A stretch of DNA of 14,626 bases, taken from contig JAQGIX010000288.1 in NCBI GenBank assembly GCA_028290925.1, positions 1 to 14,626 on the forward strand, given 5' to 3'. Position numbers and translations under genes: made by a program. Within the stretch, counting starts at the first letter, position 1. The number at the start of each line of letters is the position of its first letter. Below, in pieces: positions 1 to 6,698 of the stretch. Source of the stretch: Phenylobacterium sp. (GTDB lineage: Bacteria; Pseudomonadota; Alphaproteobacteria; Caulobacterales; Caulobacteraceae). Below the pieces are notes generated by a model, which ran no database searches, had not been told where the DNA came from, and saw nothing but the letters and a program-made list of their open reading frames with translations.

Positions 1-2
1 CG

Positions 3-788
3 CTTCAGCAGGGCCGTGCCCAGGGAACGGGTGAAGGCGTGGATCCCACCCTTGGTCATCGAATAGTCGAGCAGGTCCTCATTGCCGAACAGCCCGGTGA
101 TCGAGCCGGTCATGATGATCGCCGAGCCGGCCTTTAGGTAAGGCACAGCCGCCTTGGCCATGTGGAAATATCCGTAGAGGTTGGTCTTCACCGTCCGGTC
201 GAAGTGCTCTTCGGTGATCTCTTCCAGGCTCCCGGCGTGCTCCTGGAAGGCGGCGTTGTTGACCAGCACGTCGAGCTGACCGAGCTGCTTCACCGTCCGG
301 TCGACGGCGGCTTGGGCGAACTTGGGGTCGGCGACGTCGCCGGCCAGCAGGATCGCGCGGCGGCCCTCCTTCTCGACGGCCTGCTTGGTGACCTCGGCGT
401 CCTCGTGGCTGTCCAGATAGGCGATGGCCACATCGGCGCCCTCGCGGGCGAACAGCACCGCGACGGAGCGGCCGATGCCGCTATCCGCCCCGGTGACCAG
501 CGCCACCTTGCCCTCCAGCTTGCCGGAGCCCCTGTAGTAGGGCGCGTCCCACATCGGCTGGAGCTCCAGGTCGGCCTCGCGGCCGGGCTTCTCCAGGTGC
601 TGCTTGGGGAAGGGCGGGACGGGATATTCCCGCGCGCCGGTCTGCGGCGGCTTGTCCTGGTCCTGGCGCTGATCCGGGGCGAAGGAGCGCTGCTCCTTGG
701 CGTCGATCTCCTTCTGGATATTGCGTTCGTCCTGCGCGACGCGTGCGGCATCCTCGCGGAAGCCGTCTTGAGGCTCGCTGCTGCTCAT
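3..788 (-). CDS. SDR family NAD(P)-dependent oxidoreductase, C-terminus cut by window edge
   Basis: This is a classical short-chain dehydrogenase/reductase of the YghA/YhdF type; the substrate is unknown. The ATG at 788 has an upstream AGAGGG seven bases away. 262 residues are visible, and the frame stays open to the left edge, so perhaps 40-60 residues are missing. Residues 1-90 form a charged, Pro/Gln-rich extension, probably partly disordered, including the family-typical KQHLEKPG stretch. The Rossmann domain follows: cofactor motif TGADSGIGRSV (99-109), NNA (177-179), catalytic Ser229 in TGS, and Tyr242 and Lys246 in YSMTK. All catalytic residues are therefore present and an active enzyme is expected. 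The family is often stress- or stationary-phase-associated and soluble. It lies 72 bases downstream of metC on the same strand and might be co-transcribed, with no functional link evident. Confidence 0.93.
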   Translation of the reverse strand, partial: MSSSEPQDGFREDAARVAQDERNIQKEIDAKEQRSFAPDQRQDQDKPPQTGAREYPVPPFPKQHLEKPGREADLELQPMWDAPYYRGSGKLEGKVALVTGADSGIGRSVAVLFAREGADVAIAYLDSHEDAEVTKQAVEKEGRRAILLAGDVADPKFAQAAVDRTVKQLGQLDVLVNNAAFQEHAGSLEEITEEHFDRTVKTNLYGYFHMAKAAVPYLKAGSAIIMTGSITGLFGNEDLLDYSMTKGGIHAFTRSLGTALLK

Positions 789-832
789 GATGGACCCTCT
801 GGCTTGGCTCAACAGCGCAAGTCAGGGGCCGT

Positions 833-857
833 GCCGAAAGTTCCCGAAGGGAGCGGC
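833..857 (-). terminator. Weak hairpin after metC
   Basis: Between the metC stop (861) and the SDR gene, TCCC/GGGA (842-845 and 849-852, loop GAA) is enclosed by GCCG/CGGC (833-836 and 854-857), separated by unpaired bases. There is no T-run on the minus strand, so this is at best a weak or Rho-assisted terminator or a processing structure. It may simply reflect GC-rich sequence. Confidence 0.2.
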
Positions 858-860
858 GCG

Positions 861-2024
861 TCAGCCGACGGCGCGGGCGTAGACGCTCAAGGCGGCGCGG
901 AGGTCGGCCATCAGGTCCTGGGGATCCTCCAGCCCGATGTGCAGGCGGATCAGCGGCCCGCCGTAGTCGCGCTTGAACTTGCGGGTCTTCAGCTGCGGGT
1001 CGCAGTGGATGGCGAGGCTCTCGAAGCCGCCCCAGGAGAAGCCCAGGCCGAACAGCTCGAGAGCGTCCAGGAAGGCCTCCACCGCCGCCTCCGGGCCGGG
1101 CTTCAGGACGAAGCTGAACAGGCCGCAGGGCCCGGAATAGTCCCGCGCCCACAGCTCGTGGTCCGCGGCTCCGGGCAGGGCCGGGTGGATCACCGAGGCG
1201 ACCTCCGGCTGCACGGCGAGCCCGCGGGCGATGGCCAGGCCGCTCTCGCCATGGCGCGCCAGGCGCAGCGGCAGGGTGCGCAGGCCGCGCAGCATCTGGT
1301 AGGCGTCCTCCGGCGCGACGCTCCAGCCCATGTGGTGCACCCCGTCGGTCAGCGCGCGCACCAGCGCCGGATCGCGCGCCGCGGCCGAGCCCATGAACAC
1401 GTCCGAATGGCCGCCGACATATTTGGTCAGGGCCTGGACGGAGAGGTCCACGCCGTGATCGAGGGGCTTGTAGAGCAGGCCTGCGCCCCAGGTGTTGTCG
1501 GCGACGGTCAGGATCTTGCGGTCCTTCGCCAGCGCGGCGACCTGCGCCATGTCCTGCATCTCCAGGGAGAGCGAGCCCGGCGACTCCATCACGATCATCC
1601 GCACCTTGTCCGAGGCGCCGGCCACCAGGGCCTGCGGCGCGGTGCGCGGATCGAAGTAGGTGGTCTTCACCCCGAAGCGCTTCAGCAGGTGGTCGCAGAA
1701 CCGGCGGGTGGGCTTGTAGATGGCGTCGGTGACCAGCACTTCGTCACCGGTCTTCAGCACCGCCAGCATGGCGCCGGTGAGCGCCGCCAGGCCCGAGGGA
1801 TAGAGGCTGACGCCGACCGCGCCTTCCAGCACCGCCAGCGCTTCGCGCAGGGCGTCGTGGGCGGAGAGGCCCTGGCGGCCGTAGGTGACGTAGTGCTCGT
1901 CGTCGTATAGCGCCGCGGCGTCCGGCAGCAGCACGGTGGAGCCCTTCTGGATCGGCGGCCCGACGGTCTTGGCCAGGGCCCTGGGCGCGCCGCCGGCGCG
2001 GATCAGACGGGTTTCGTCGGCCAT
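861..2024 (-). CDS. metC: Cystathionine beta-lyase (PLP-dependent)
   Basis: This enzyme cleaves cystathionine to homocysteine, pyruvate and ammonia in methionine synthesis, and family members can also release H2S from cysteine. The 387-residue product is a fold-type I Cys/Met-metabolism enzyme. Visible marks are TYGR (47-50, contacting PLP phosphate of the neighbouring subunit), DNTW (176-179), the Schiff-base Lys201 in QALTKYVGGHSD, the MetC-typical SWGGFESL (330-337), and Arg360 in LIRLHIGLED, which would bind the substrate carboxylate. SWGGFESL argues for MetC over MetB/MetZ. A GTG at 2072 would add 16 residues and has an AGAGG upstream. I prefer ATG 2024: that GTG overlaps the -10 of a good promoter, and the family normally begins about here (ETRLIRAGG). 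It is divergent from the binding-protein gene and cytosolic. Confidence 0.93.
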   Translation of the reverse strand: MADETRLIRAGGAPRALAKTVGPPIQKGSTVLLPDAAALYDDEHYVTYGRQGLSAHDALREALAVLEGAVGVSLYPSGLAALTGAMLAVLKTGDEVLVTDAIYKPTRRFCDHLLKRFGVKTTYFDPRTAPQALVAGASDKVRMIVMESPGSLSLEMQDMAQVAALAKDRKILTVADNTWGAGLLYKPLDHGVDLSVQALTKYVGGHSDVFMGSAAARDPALVRALTDGVHHMGWSVAPEDAYQMLRGLRTLPLRLARHGESGLAIARGLAVQPEVASVIHPALPGAADHELWARDYSGPCGLFSFVLKPGPEAAVEAFLDALELFGLGFSWGGFESLAIHCDPQLKTRKFKRDYGGPLIRLHIGLEDPQDLMADLRAALSVYARAVG

Positions 2025-2071
2025 GAAGGTTGCGGGCCCAAGCCTTGGGGAGTGAAACTGCGTGCGGGCCA

Positions 2072-2100
2072 CTTAGAACCTCTGGGGTGCGGCCTTTCAA
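2072..2100 (-). promoter_or_regulatory. Sigma70-like promoter for metC
   Basis: On the minus strand TTGAAA (2095-2100) is followed by a 17-base spacer and TCTAAG (2072-2077). These match TTGACA at 5 of 6 and TATAAT at 4 of 6 positions. Transcription would start near 2064-2066, giving a leader of about 40 bases before the ATG at 2024. The GTG at 2072 would then lie upstream of the transcript. Seen by eye only. Confidence 0.5.
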
Positions 2101-2109
2101 GGAGCAGGG

Positions 2110-3210
2110 ATGATCTGGCGCCTCGCGGCGAGTGCGATCCTAACCCTGGCGCTGGCGGGCTGCGGGCCGGCCCAGCCGGAAGCGCCGAGCCCCCAGGCGG
2201 GGTCGACCTCCCACCTCTCCACGGCGGCGCTCAGGCTGAAGGCGACGCCCAGCCCGACCTTGGCGGCCGTGAAGAAGCGCGGCTACGTGGCCTGCGGCGT
2301 CCATCCGGGCCTTCCGGGGTTCGCCTATCCCGACGTGCGCCGCGTCTGGCGGGGCTTTGACGTCGACGTCTGCCGCGCCGTGGCGGCCGCGACGCTCGGC
2401 GACGCGGGAAAGGTGCGGTTCCTGCCCGTCGGCGCGCGGGACCGCTTCAGCGCCCTGCAAAGGGGCCAGATCGACGTCCTGTCGCGCAACACCTCCTGGA
2501 GCTTCACGCGCGATACCGGCCTCGGCCTCGACTTCCCCGCGGTCACCTATTTCGACGGCCAGGGGTTCCTGGCGCCGCGCGCGCTGGGACTGTCCAGCGC
2601 GGCGGAGCTTTCCGGCGCGCGGATCTGCGTCCAGGCGGGCACGGCGAGCGAAGGGAACCTCGCCGATTGGTTCGGGACGCGGGGGCTCCGCTACAAGAGG
2701 GTCGTCGCCGCCTCGGAGGCCGACGCCCGCCGGCTCTACGAGAGCGAAGCCTGCGACGTGTTCGCGGCCGACGTCTCGGCGCTGGCCGCCACCCGCACGC
2801 TGCTGAGCCGTCCCAACGAGCACGTCATCCTGCCCGACGTGATCTCCAGGGAGCCGCTGGGACCCGTCGTCCGGCAGAACGATCCGGCCTGGACCGACAT
2901 CGTCCGCTGGAGCGTCTACGTCATGGTGCTGGGCGAAGAGCTGGGCCTGAGGTCCAAGACCGTCGGCCAGGCGCGGGACACCACCACGGACCCAGAGACG
3001 CGCCGCCTGCTGGGCCTCGACGGCGACTATGGCGCCTTGTTGGGCCTGCCGCGCGACTGGGCCTTCCAGGTGGTCCGCCAGGTAGGCGCCTATGACGAAG
3101 TGTTCGGCCGCAACGTCGGGCCAGGCTCGGCGCTGAAGCTGGACCGCGGGCTGAACGCCCTGTGGAGCGCGCCGAAACCCGGGCTGATGTACGCTCCGCC
3201 GCTCCGCTAG
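2110..3210 (+). CDS. AapJ-like amino-acid ABC transporter substrate-binding lipoprotein
   Basis: This is a cluster 3 solute-binding protein of the AapJ/BztA group, which captures polar L-amino acids in the periplasm for an AapQMP-type transporter. The ATG at 2110 follows AAGGAG with five bases between. Residues 1-17 are a short hydrophobic signal ending in a lipobox (LALAGC), so Cys18 is probably lipidated and the protein membrane-tethered. A Pro/Ser-rich linker (19-48) precedes the binding domain. AapJ hallmarks are SRNTSW and TRDT (125-136), VQAGTASEGNLADWF (174-188), REPLGPVVRQ (247-256), and a C-terminal GLNALW with YAPPLR. At 366 residues it is slightly longer than usual because of the linker. 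AapJ proteins are usually free periplasmic proteins beside aapQMP; no permease or ATPase gene lies in this window. Ligand and transporter are unknown. Confidence 0.9.
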   Translation: MIWRLAASAILTLALAGCGPAQPEAPSPQAGSTSHLSTAALRLKATPSPTLAAVKKRGYVACGVHPGLPGFAYPDVRRVWRGFDVDVCRAVAAATLGDAGKVRFLPVGARDRFSALQRGQIDVLSRNTSWSFTRDTGLGLDFPAVTYFDGQGFLAPRALGLSSAAELSGARICVQAGTASEGNLADWFGTRGLRYKRVVAASEADARRLYESEACDVFAADVSALAATRTLLSRPNEHVILPDVISREPLGPVVRQNDPAWTDIVRWSVYVMVLGEELGLRSKTVGQARDTTTDPETRRLLGLDGDYGALLGLPRDWAFQVVRQVGAYDEVFGRNVGPGSALKLDRGLNALWSAPKPGLMYAPPLR

Positions 3211-3710
3211 AGCGTCAGTCGCATGGCGCAACGGGCGGAAAGGCCACGCCCGGCCTCCGCCGCCAGCTCCTCGCGCAGCCGCTCGCCAAGCGTGCCCGCC
3301 GTGAGCTCGACGAAGCCGCGGCGCACGTACCATGGCGCGTTCCACGGCAGATCCAGGAAGGTGGTGAGGGTGACGGCGGGGAGACCCCGGCGGCGCGCCT
3401 CCCCCGCGACGGCCTCCACCAGGGCGCGGCCGATGCCGCGGCCCTGACGCTCGTAGCGGACGGCGAGCTCCTTGAGGTGCAGGGCGTCGGCGAAGGGCTC
3501 GCACGCGGCGAAGCCGATGGCCTGGCGGTGCTGTTCGGCCAGCAGCAGGAGGCCCTCGGCGGCCAGCGCCGCATAGACTTCGGCGCGTGGGGGCGGGTGG
3601 TCTAGGACATGGGCGTGGACCGAGCCTCGGAAGGTCTCGCCGGCCGAGACCTCGATCTCGCGCACGAGCTCGGCCTCCTCGGGCCGCGCAAGCCGGATGC
3701 GGACGCTCAT
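3207..3710 (-). CDS. GNAT family N-acetyltransferase
   Basis: This is a single-domain acetyl-CoA-dependent N-acetyltransferase of 167 residues; the substrate is not predictable. The frame is open far upstream, but the start MSVRIRLARPEEA at 3710 is the natural one: it matches the first beta-strand of the fold and overlaps the sseA stop as ATGA. Motif A is clear in RYERQGRGIGRALVEA (85-100), with the Q/R-x-x-G-x-G/A signature QGRGIG (89-94) that binds the CoA pyrophosphate. PWYVRRGFVEL (127-136) is the C-terminal 'Y..GF' region typical of GNATs. The four-base overlap suggests translational coupling with sseA. Its stop TAG shares a CTAG with the stop of the convergent binding-protein gene, so the two coding regions overlap by four bases. 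Confidence 0.88.
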   Translation of the reverse strand: MSVRIRLARPEEAELVREIEVSAGETFRGSVHAHVLDHPPPRAEVYAALAAEGLLLLAEQHRQAIGFAACEPFADALHLKELAVRYERQGRGIGRALVEAVAGEARRRGLPAVTLTTFLDLPWNAPWYVRRGFVELTAGTLGERLREELAAEAGRGLSARCAMRLTL

Positions 3711-4561
3711 GGCCCGGTGACGACGGGCGTGTCGGCGCGGCCGCCCCACTCTGTCCAGGAGCCATCGTAGACCGCCACGTCCCGGCGGCCGAGGCGGGCC
3801 AGGGCCAAGGCCAGCAGCGAGGCGCTGACGCCGGAGCCGCAGGTGGTGACGATGGGCGCGGCCAGGTCGACACCGGCCGCCTCGAAGGCGGCGCGGATCT
3901 CGTCTGGCGACGCCATCGTGCCGTCCGCCCTGATCAGATCGCCCCACGGAAGGTTGCGGGCCTCGGGCATGTGGCCGGAACGCAGGCCCGCGCGCGGCTC
4001 CGGCGCTTCGCCGCGGAACCGTGGGCCGGCGCGGGCGTCCACCAGCTGGGCCCCGCGCTCGGCGATCAGCCGTCGCACGGCCTCGATGTCGCGCACCAGG
4101 TCCGCATCGTAGATCGGCTGCAGGCGGGTGGGTTCGGGAGAAGCCTGGCCGGTCTCCATCGGCCTGCCTTCGGCGCGCCATTTGGGGAGGCCGCCGTCCA
4201 GCACGCGGACCTCCGGGAAGCCCATCACCCGCAGCGTCCACCAGACCCGCGGCGCCGAAAAGATCCCCTGGCCGTCGTAGACCACGATCTCGGCCTCGCG
4301 CCTTAGGCCGAGCGCGCCCGCCGCGTCGGCGAAGGTCGCCGGGGAGGGCAGCATGTGCGGCAGGTCGCTGGCGTGATCGGCCACCTCGTCGATGTCGAAG
4401 AACACCGCGCCGGGGATGTGCGCCGCCTCGTGTTCCGCGCGGCCCGAGCGGGCTTCGCCCGGCATGAACCAGGTGGCGTCGACCACTTGCACGTCCGGCT
4501 CCCGGAGGTGCTCGGCCAGCCAGGCGGTGGAGGCCAGCGGGGCGCTCACAGCGACATCCAT
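3707..4561 (-). CDS. sseA: 3-mercaptopyruvate sulfurtransferase
   Basis: This two-domain rhodanese-family enzyme moves sulfur from 3-mercaptopyruvate to thiol acceptors or cyanide, linking cysteine breakdown to persulfide/H2S chemistry. The inactive N-terminal rhodanese domain (about 10-135) carries HIPGAVFFDID (48-58) and VYDGQGIFSAPRVWW (94-108). The catalytic domain (about 155-280) carries LVDAR (173-177), SGHMPEARNLPW (195-206) and the nucleophile Cys241. The loop CGSGVSA matches the mercaptopyruvate type (CGSGVTA) rather than thiosulfate rhodanese (CRKGVTA). Length is 284 residues, normal for the family. The ATG at 4561 overlaps the end of cysK by 16 bases. A GTG at 4549, overlapping the cysK stop as GTGA, would shorten the protein by four residues and is equally plausible. 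Cytosolic. Confidence 0.93.
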   Translation of the reverse strand: MDVAVSAPLASTAWLAEHLREPDVQVVDATWFMPGEARSGRAEHEAAHIPGAVFFDIDEVADHASDLPHMLPSPATFADAAGALGLRREAEIVVYDGQGIFSAPRVWWTLRVMGFPEVRVLDGGLPKWRAEGRPMETGQASPEPTRLQPIYDADLVRDIEAVRRLIAERGAQLVDARAGPRFRGEAPEPRAGLRSGHMPEARNLPWGDLIRADGTMASPDEIRAAFEAAGVDLAAPIVTTCGSGVSASLLALALARLGRRDVAVYDGSWTEWGGRADTPVVTGP

Positions 4562-5550
4562 GGCGGTTGCGGCAGGCCGTTTTCCTTCAGGAACAGCGGG
4601 TTGTAGATCTTCGACTGGTAGCGCTGGCCGTGGTCGGCGAGGATGGTGACGATGGTGTGGCCAGGGCCCATGTCCTGCGCCATGCGGATCGCGCCGGCGA
4701 CGTTGACGCCCGTCGAGCCGCCCATCACCAGGCCTTCGTGCTCCACCAGGTCGTAGAGCGCCAGGAGCATGTCCTCGTCGGAGATCCGGTAGGGCCGGTC
4801 GATGGTCAGCCCCTCGATATTGGCGGTGATCCGGGCCTGGCCGATGCCCTCGCTGATCGAGGTCCCCTCCGCCTTCAGCTCGCCGTCGGTGTAGTAGGCG
4901 TAGAGCGAGGCGCCGTGCGGGTCGGCGAGGCCGATCTGGATCCCGGGCTTGCGCGCCCGCAACGCCTGGGCGACGCCGGCCAGGGTGCCGCCGGAGCCGA
5001 TGGCGCAGACGAAGGCGTCGATCTTGCCGGCCGTCTGGGCCCAGATCTCCGGGCCGGTGCCGCGCACATGGGCCTCGCGGTTGGCGACATTGTCGAACTG
5101 GTTGGCCCACACCGCGCCGTTCGGTTCTTTCGCGTCAAGTTCCTGCGCCAAGCGCCGGGAAACATGTTGATAATTCATCTCATTGGAATAGGGGACCGCG
5201 TCCACCTCGACCAGGTTGGCGCCGTAGAGCCGGATGGCGTCCTTCTTCTCCTGGCTCTGGCTGCGGGGGATGACGATGGTCGAGGCGTAGCCCAGGGCCT
5301 TGCCGACCATGGCGAGGCCGATGCCGGTGTTGCCGGCCGTGCCCTCGACGATGCGCCCGCCGGGCCGGAGCAGGCCGCGCTGTTCGGCGTCGCGGATGAT
5401 GTACAGCGCGGCCCGGTCCTTCACCGACTGGCCGGGGTTCATGAACTCCGCCTTGCCCAGGATCTCGCAGCCGGTGAGCTCGCTGGCGCGCCGCAGGCGG
5501 ATGAGCGGGGTGTTTCCGATCGCGTCGAGCACGCTGGCGACGATATGCAT
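4546..5550 (-). CDS. cysK: Cysteine synthase A (O-acetylserine sulfhydrylase)
   Basis: This enzyme makes cysteine from O-acetylserine and sulfide using PLP, the last step of sulfate assimilation. The 334-residue protein is fold-type II. Lys44 in NPGQSVKDRAA forms the Schiff base, TAGNTG (71-76) is the substrate-binding loop, GSGGT (185-189) holds the PLP phosphate, and GGSTG (277-281) contacts the pyridine nitrogen. The loop reads EGTAGNTG rather than the enterobacterial EPTSGNTG, as is common in alphaproteobacteria. A cystathionine beta-synthase is less likely given the overall CysK-like sequence and absence of a CBS domain. No convincing Shine-Dalgarno precedes ATG 5550, so a weak or leaderless start is possible. 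About 100 bases upstream are free of genes. It is first of cysK-sseA-GNAT, which overlap end to start. Confidence 0.93.
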   Translation of the reverse strand: MHIVASVLDAIGNTPLIRLRRASELTGCEILGKAEFMNPGQSVKDRAALYIIRDAEQRGLLRPGGRIVEGTAGNTGIGLAMVGKALGYASTIVIPRSQSQEKKDAIRLYGANLVEVDAVPYSNEMNYQHVSRRLAQELDAKEPNGAVWANQFDNVANREAHVRGTGPEIWAQTAGKIDAFVCAIGSGGTLAGVAQALRARKPGIQIGLADPHGASLYAYYTDGELKAEGTSISEGIGQARITANIEGLTIDRPYRISDEDMLLALYDLVEHEGLVMGGSTGVNVAGAIRMAQDMGPGHTIVTILADHGQRYQSKIYNPLFLKENGLPQPPWMSL

Positions 5551-5651
5551 GAGCGCTACTTAGGGGCCGAAACGCGCCGCGAACAGGGGTCAAGCTCGTT
5601 AGAGCTCTTTCGCCCGGGAAGGTTGGGTTCTCGTCATCGTGGGCGCGACGC

Positions 5652-6629
5652 CTAGGGGCTGAAGAATCCGTACCCGGTGCAGCCCCGGCGCTTGTTGCTC
5701 GGCCGTCCGCCTTCGTCCTCGCACAGACCGAGCGCGATGAACTTGCCGATCGCGCGGCGGCTCGACGGCGCCATCCATTCGATGCGCCCGCCCCGCAGGC
5801 CCACGAAGGCGGCCTCATTCATCCGGGCGACATTCCGCCCCGGTTCGTCGCCAAGATCGATGACCAGGATCTCATAGGCGACGCCGTGCTGCTCGACGAA
5901 AGAACCCGGGTGCTCGGCCACGAAGCGCTGGGGACCGCCCTCCAGCACCTCGCCGAGGCGCAGCTGGGCCAGCGCCTTCGGCCCCTCCAGCCGGGCGCGC
6001 GCCCGCGTCGCGTTGAGCGCCGGCAGCTTTGCGGCCAATGGCGCGATCATCGCGCCTTGCAAGGCGCCGGCCAGGTCGGGCGTCGTCGACCCGGAACCCT
6101 GGCCGCGCGCCGGGCCGATGCAGGGGTTCAGCACGGTGTCGGGCGGCAGCGACGGCCCCAACCGCTCTGTCAACGCGGAGAGGCCGTCCTCCAGGGGGAG
6201 ATCGCCCGAGTGAGCGATCACCGGGTTCTTCAGGGGCGACCTCATGTAGGCGGCGGCGCGAAAGTCCCGGGGCATGGCCTGCTCTCGCAGGGGTGCGGGA
6301 GTCACCGCGCCCACAAGAACGCCGGCCCTGAACACCAGCACCGGCGATGAGCTCGGCCACCAGGCGCCGGCGGCGGAGATGCAATGCCCGTCGGCGCCGT
6401 TCACGCCGGCCAGGTCGTCCAGACCGACAAGCCGGATGGGCTCGTCCGTCCCCGCCGCGGCGGTCAGGCTATCGGAGGGCGCGGCTCGATCGGCGGCAAA
6501 CCGGGCCTGGACCTGCACAACGCTCGAGCCGATGAGGTCGCCAAGGCGCAGCGGCATGGCCTGGGCTGTTGCGCCAGCCATCAGGAAGAACGACGCCAGC
6601 AGAGCTCGGATCAACACCGGTCGCTCCAT
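5652..6629 (-). CDS. Secreted protein of unknown family with four cysteines
   Basis: I do not recognise this 325-residue protein. An N-terminal Sec signal peptide is clear: a positively charged start (MERPVLIR), a hydrophobic stretch (about 9-20) and a likely signal peptidase I site after ATAQA (residue 24). The mature part has no obvious membrane segment, and with Cys83, Cys170, Cys303 and Cys317 it could form two disulfides in the periplasm or outside. Notable stretches are GHCISAAGAWW (81-91), PVLVFRAGVLVGAV (96-109), EILVIDLGDEPG (253-264) and a Cys/Arg/Gly-rich C-terminus. No catalytic signature is visible. A GGAGGGAG lies seven bases before the ATG at 6629, supporting this start. It sits 69 bases downstream of the CFA-like gene on the same strand and may be co-transcribed with it. 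Confidence 0.72.
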   Translation of the reverse strand: MERPVLIRALLASFFLMAGATAQAMPLRLGDLIGSSVVQVQARFAADRAAPSDSLTAAAGTDEPIRLVGLDDLAGVNGADGHCISAAGAWWPSSSPVLVFRAGVLVGAVTPAPLREQAMPRDFRAAAYMRSPLKNPVIAHSGDLPLEDGLSALTERLGPSLPPDTVLNPCIGPARGQGSGSTTPDLAGALQGAMIAPLAAKLPALNATRARARLEGPKALAQLRLGEVLEGGPQRFVAEHPGSFVEQHGVAYEILVIDLGDEPGRNVARMNEAAFVGLRGGRIEWMAPSSRRAIGKFIALGLCEDEGGRPSNKRRGCTGYGFFSP

Positions 6630-6636
6630 TGGAGCG
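6622..6636 (-). promoter_or_regulatory. Inverted repeat around the start codon of the secreted-protein gene
   Basis: On the minus strand CGCTCC and GGAGCG (six perfect pairs) flank a three-base loop containing the first two bases of the ATG at 6629. Just upstream the perfect palindrome GGAGCGCTCC (6631-6640) shares one arm and overlaps the end of the Shine-Dalgarno region. Such pairing could hold the start site closed in the mRNA. No regulator is implied by the sequence. Confidence 0.25.
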
Positions 6637-6698
6637 CTCCCTCCAGACGGAGATTGAGGCCGCCATCATGTGCCGGCTCCGCCAAGGGTCGCAAGGAC

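Noticed and set aside
162..1910. Long plus-strand open frame of 582 codons opposite the SDR and metC genes
   Set aside because: It lies antisense to two well-recognised genes and its translation is low-complexity Gly/Ala/Arg/Val-rich, as expected of a shadow frame in GC-rich DNA.
2140..3873. Minus-strand open frame of 577 codons opposite the binding-protein gene
   Set aside because: It spans the antisense of a clear AapJ-like gene and runs over the GNAT gene in another frame; no domain is recognisable.
5585..5605. AGCTC-GTTA-GAGCT hairpin between the secreted-protein gene and cysK as a terminator
   Set aside because: The stem has only five pairs and no T-run follows on the minus strand; chance is a sufficient explanation.
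5551..5651. TTGACC (minus strand, 5588-5593) as -35 of a cysK promoter
   Set aside because: No acceptable -10 lies 15-19 bases downstream; the nearest CCTAAG is about 23 bases away.
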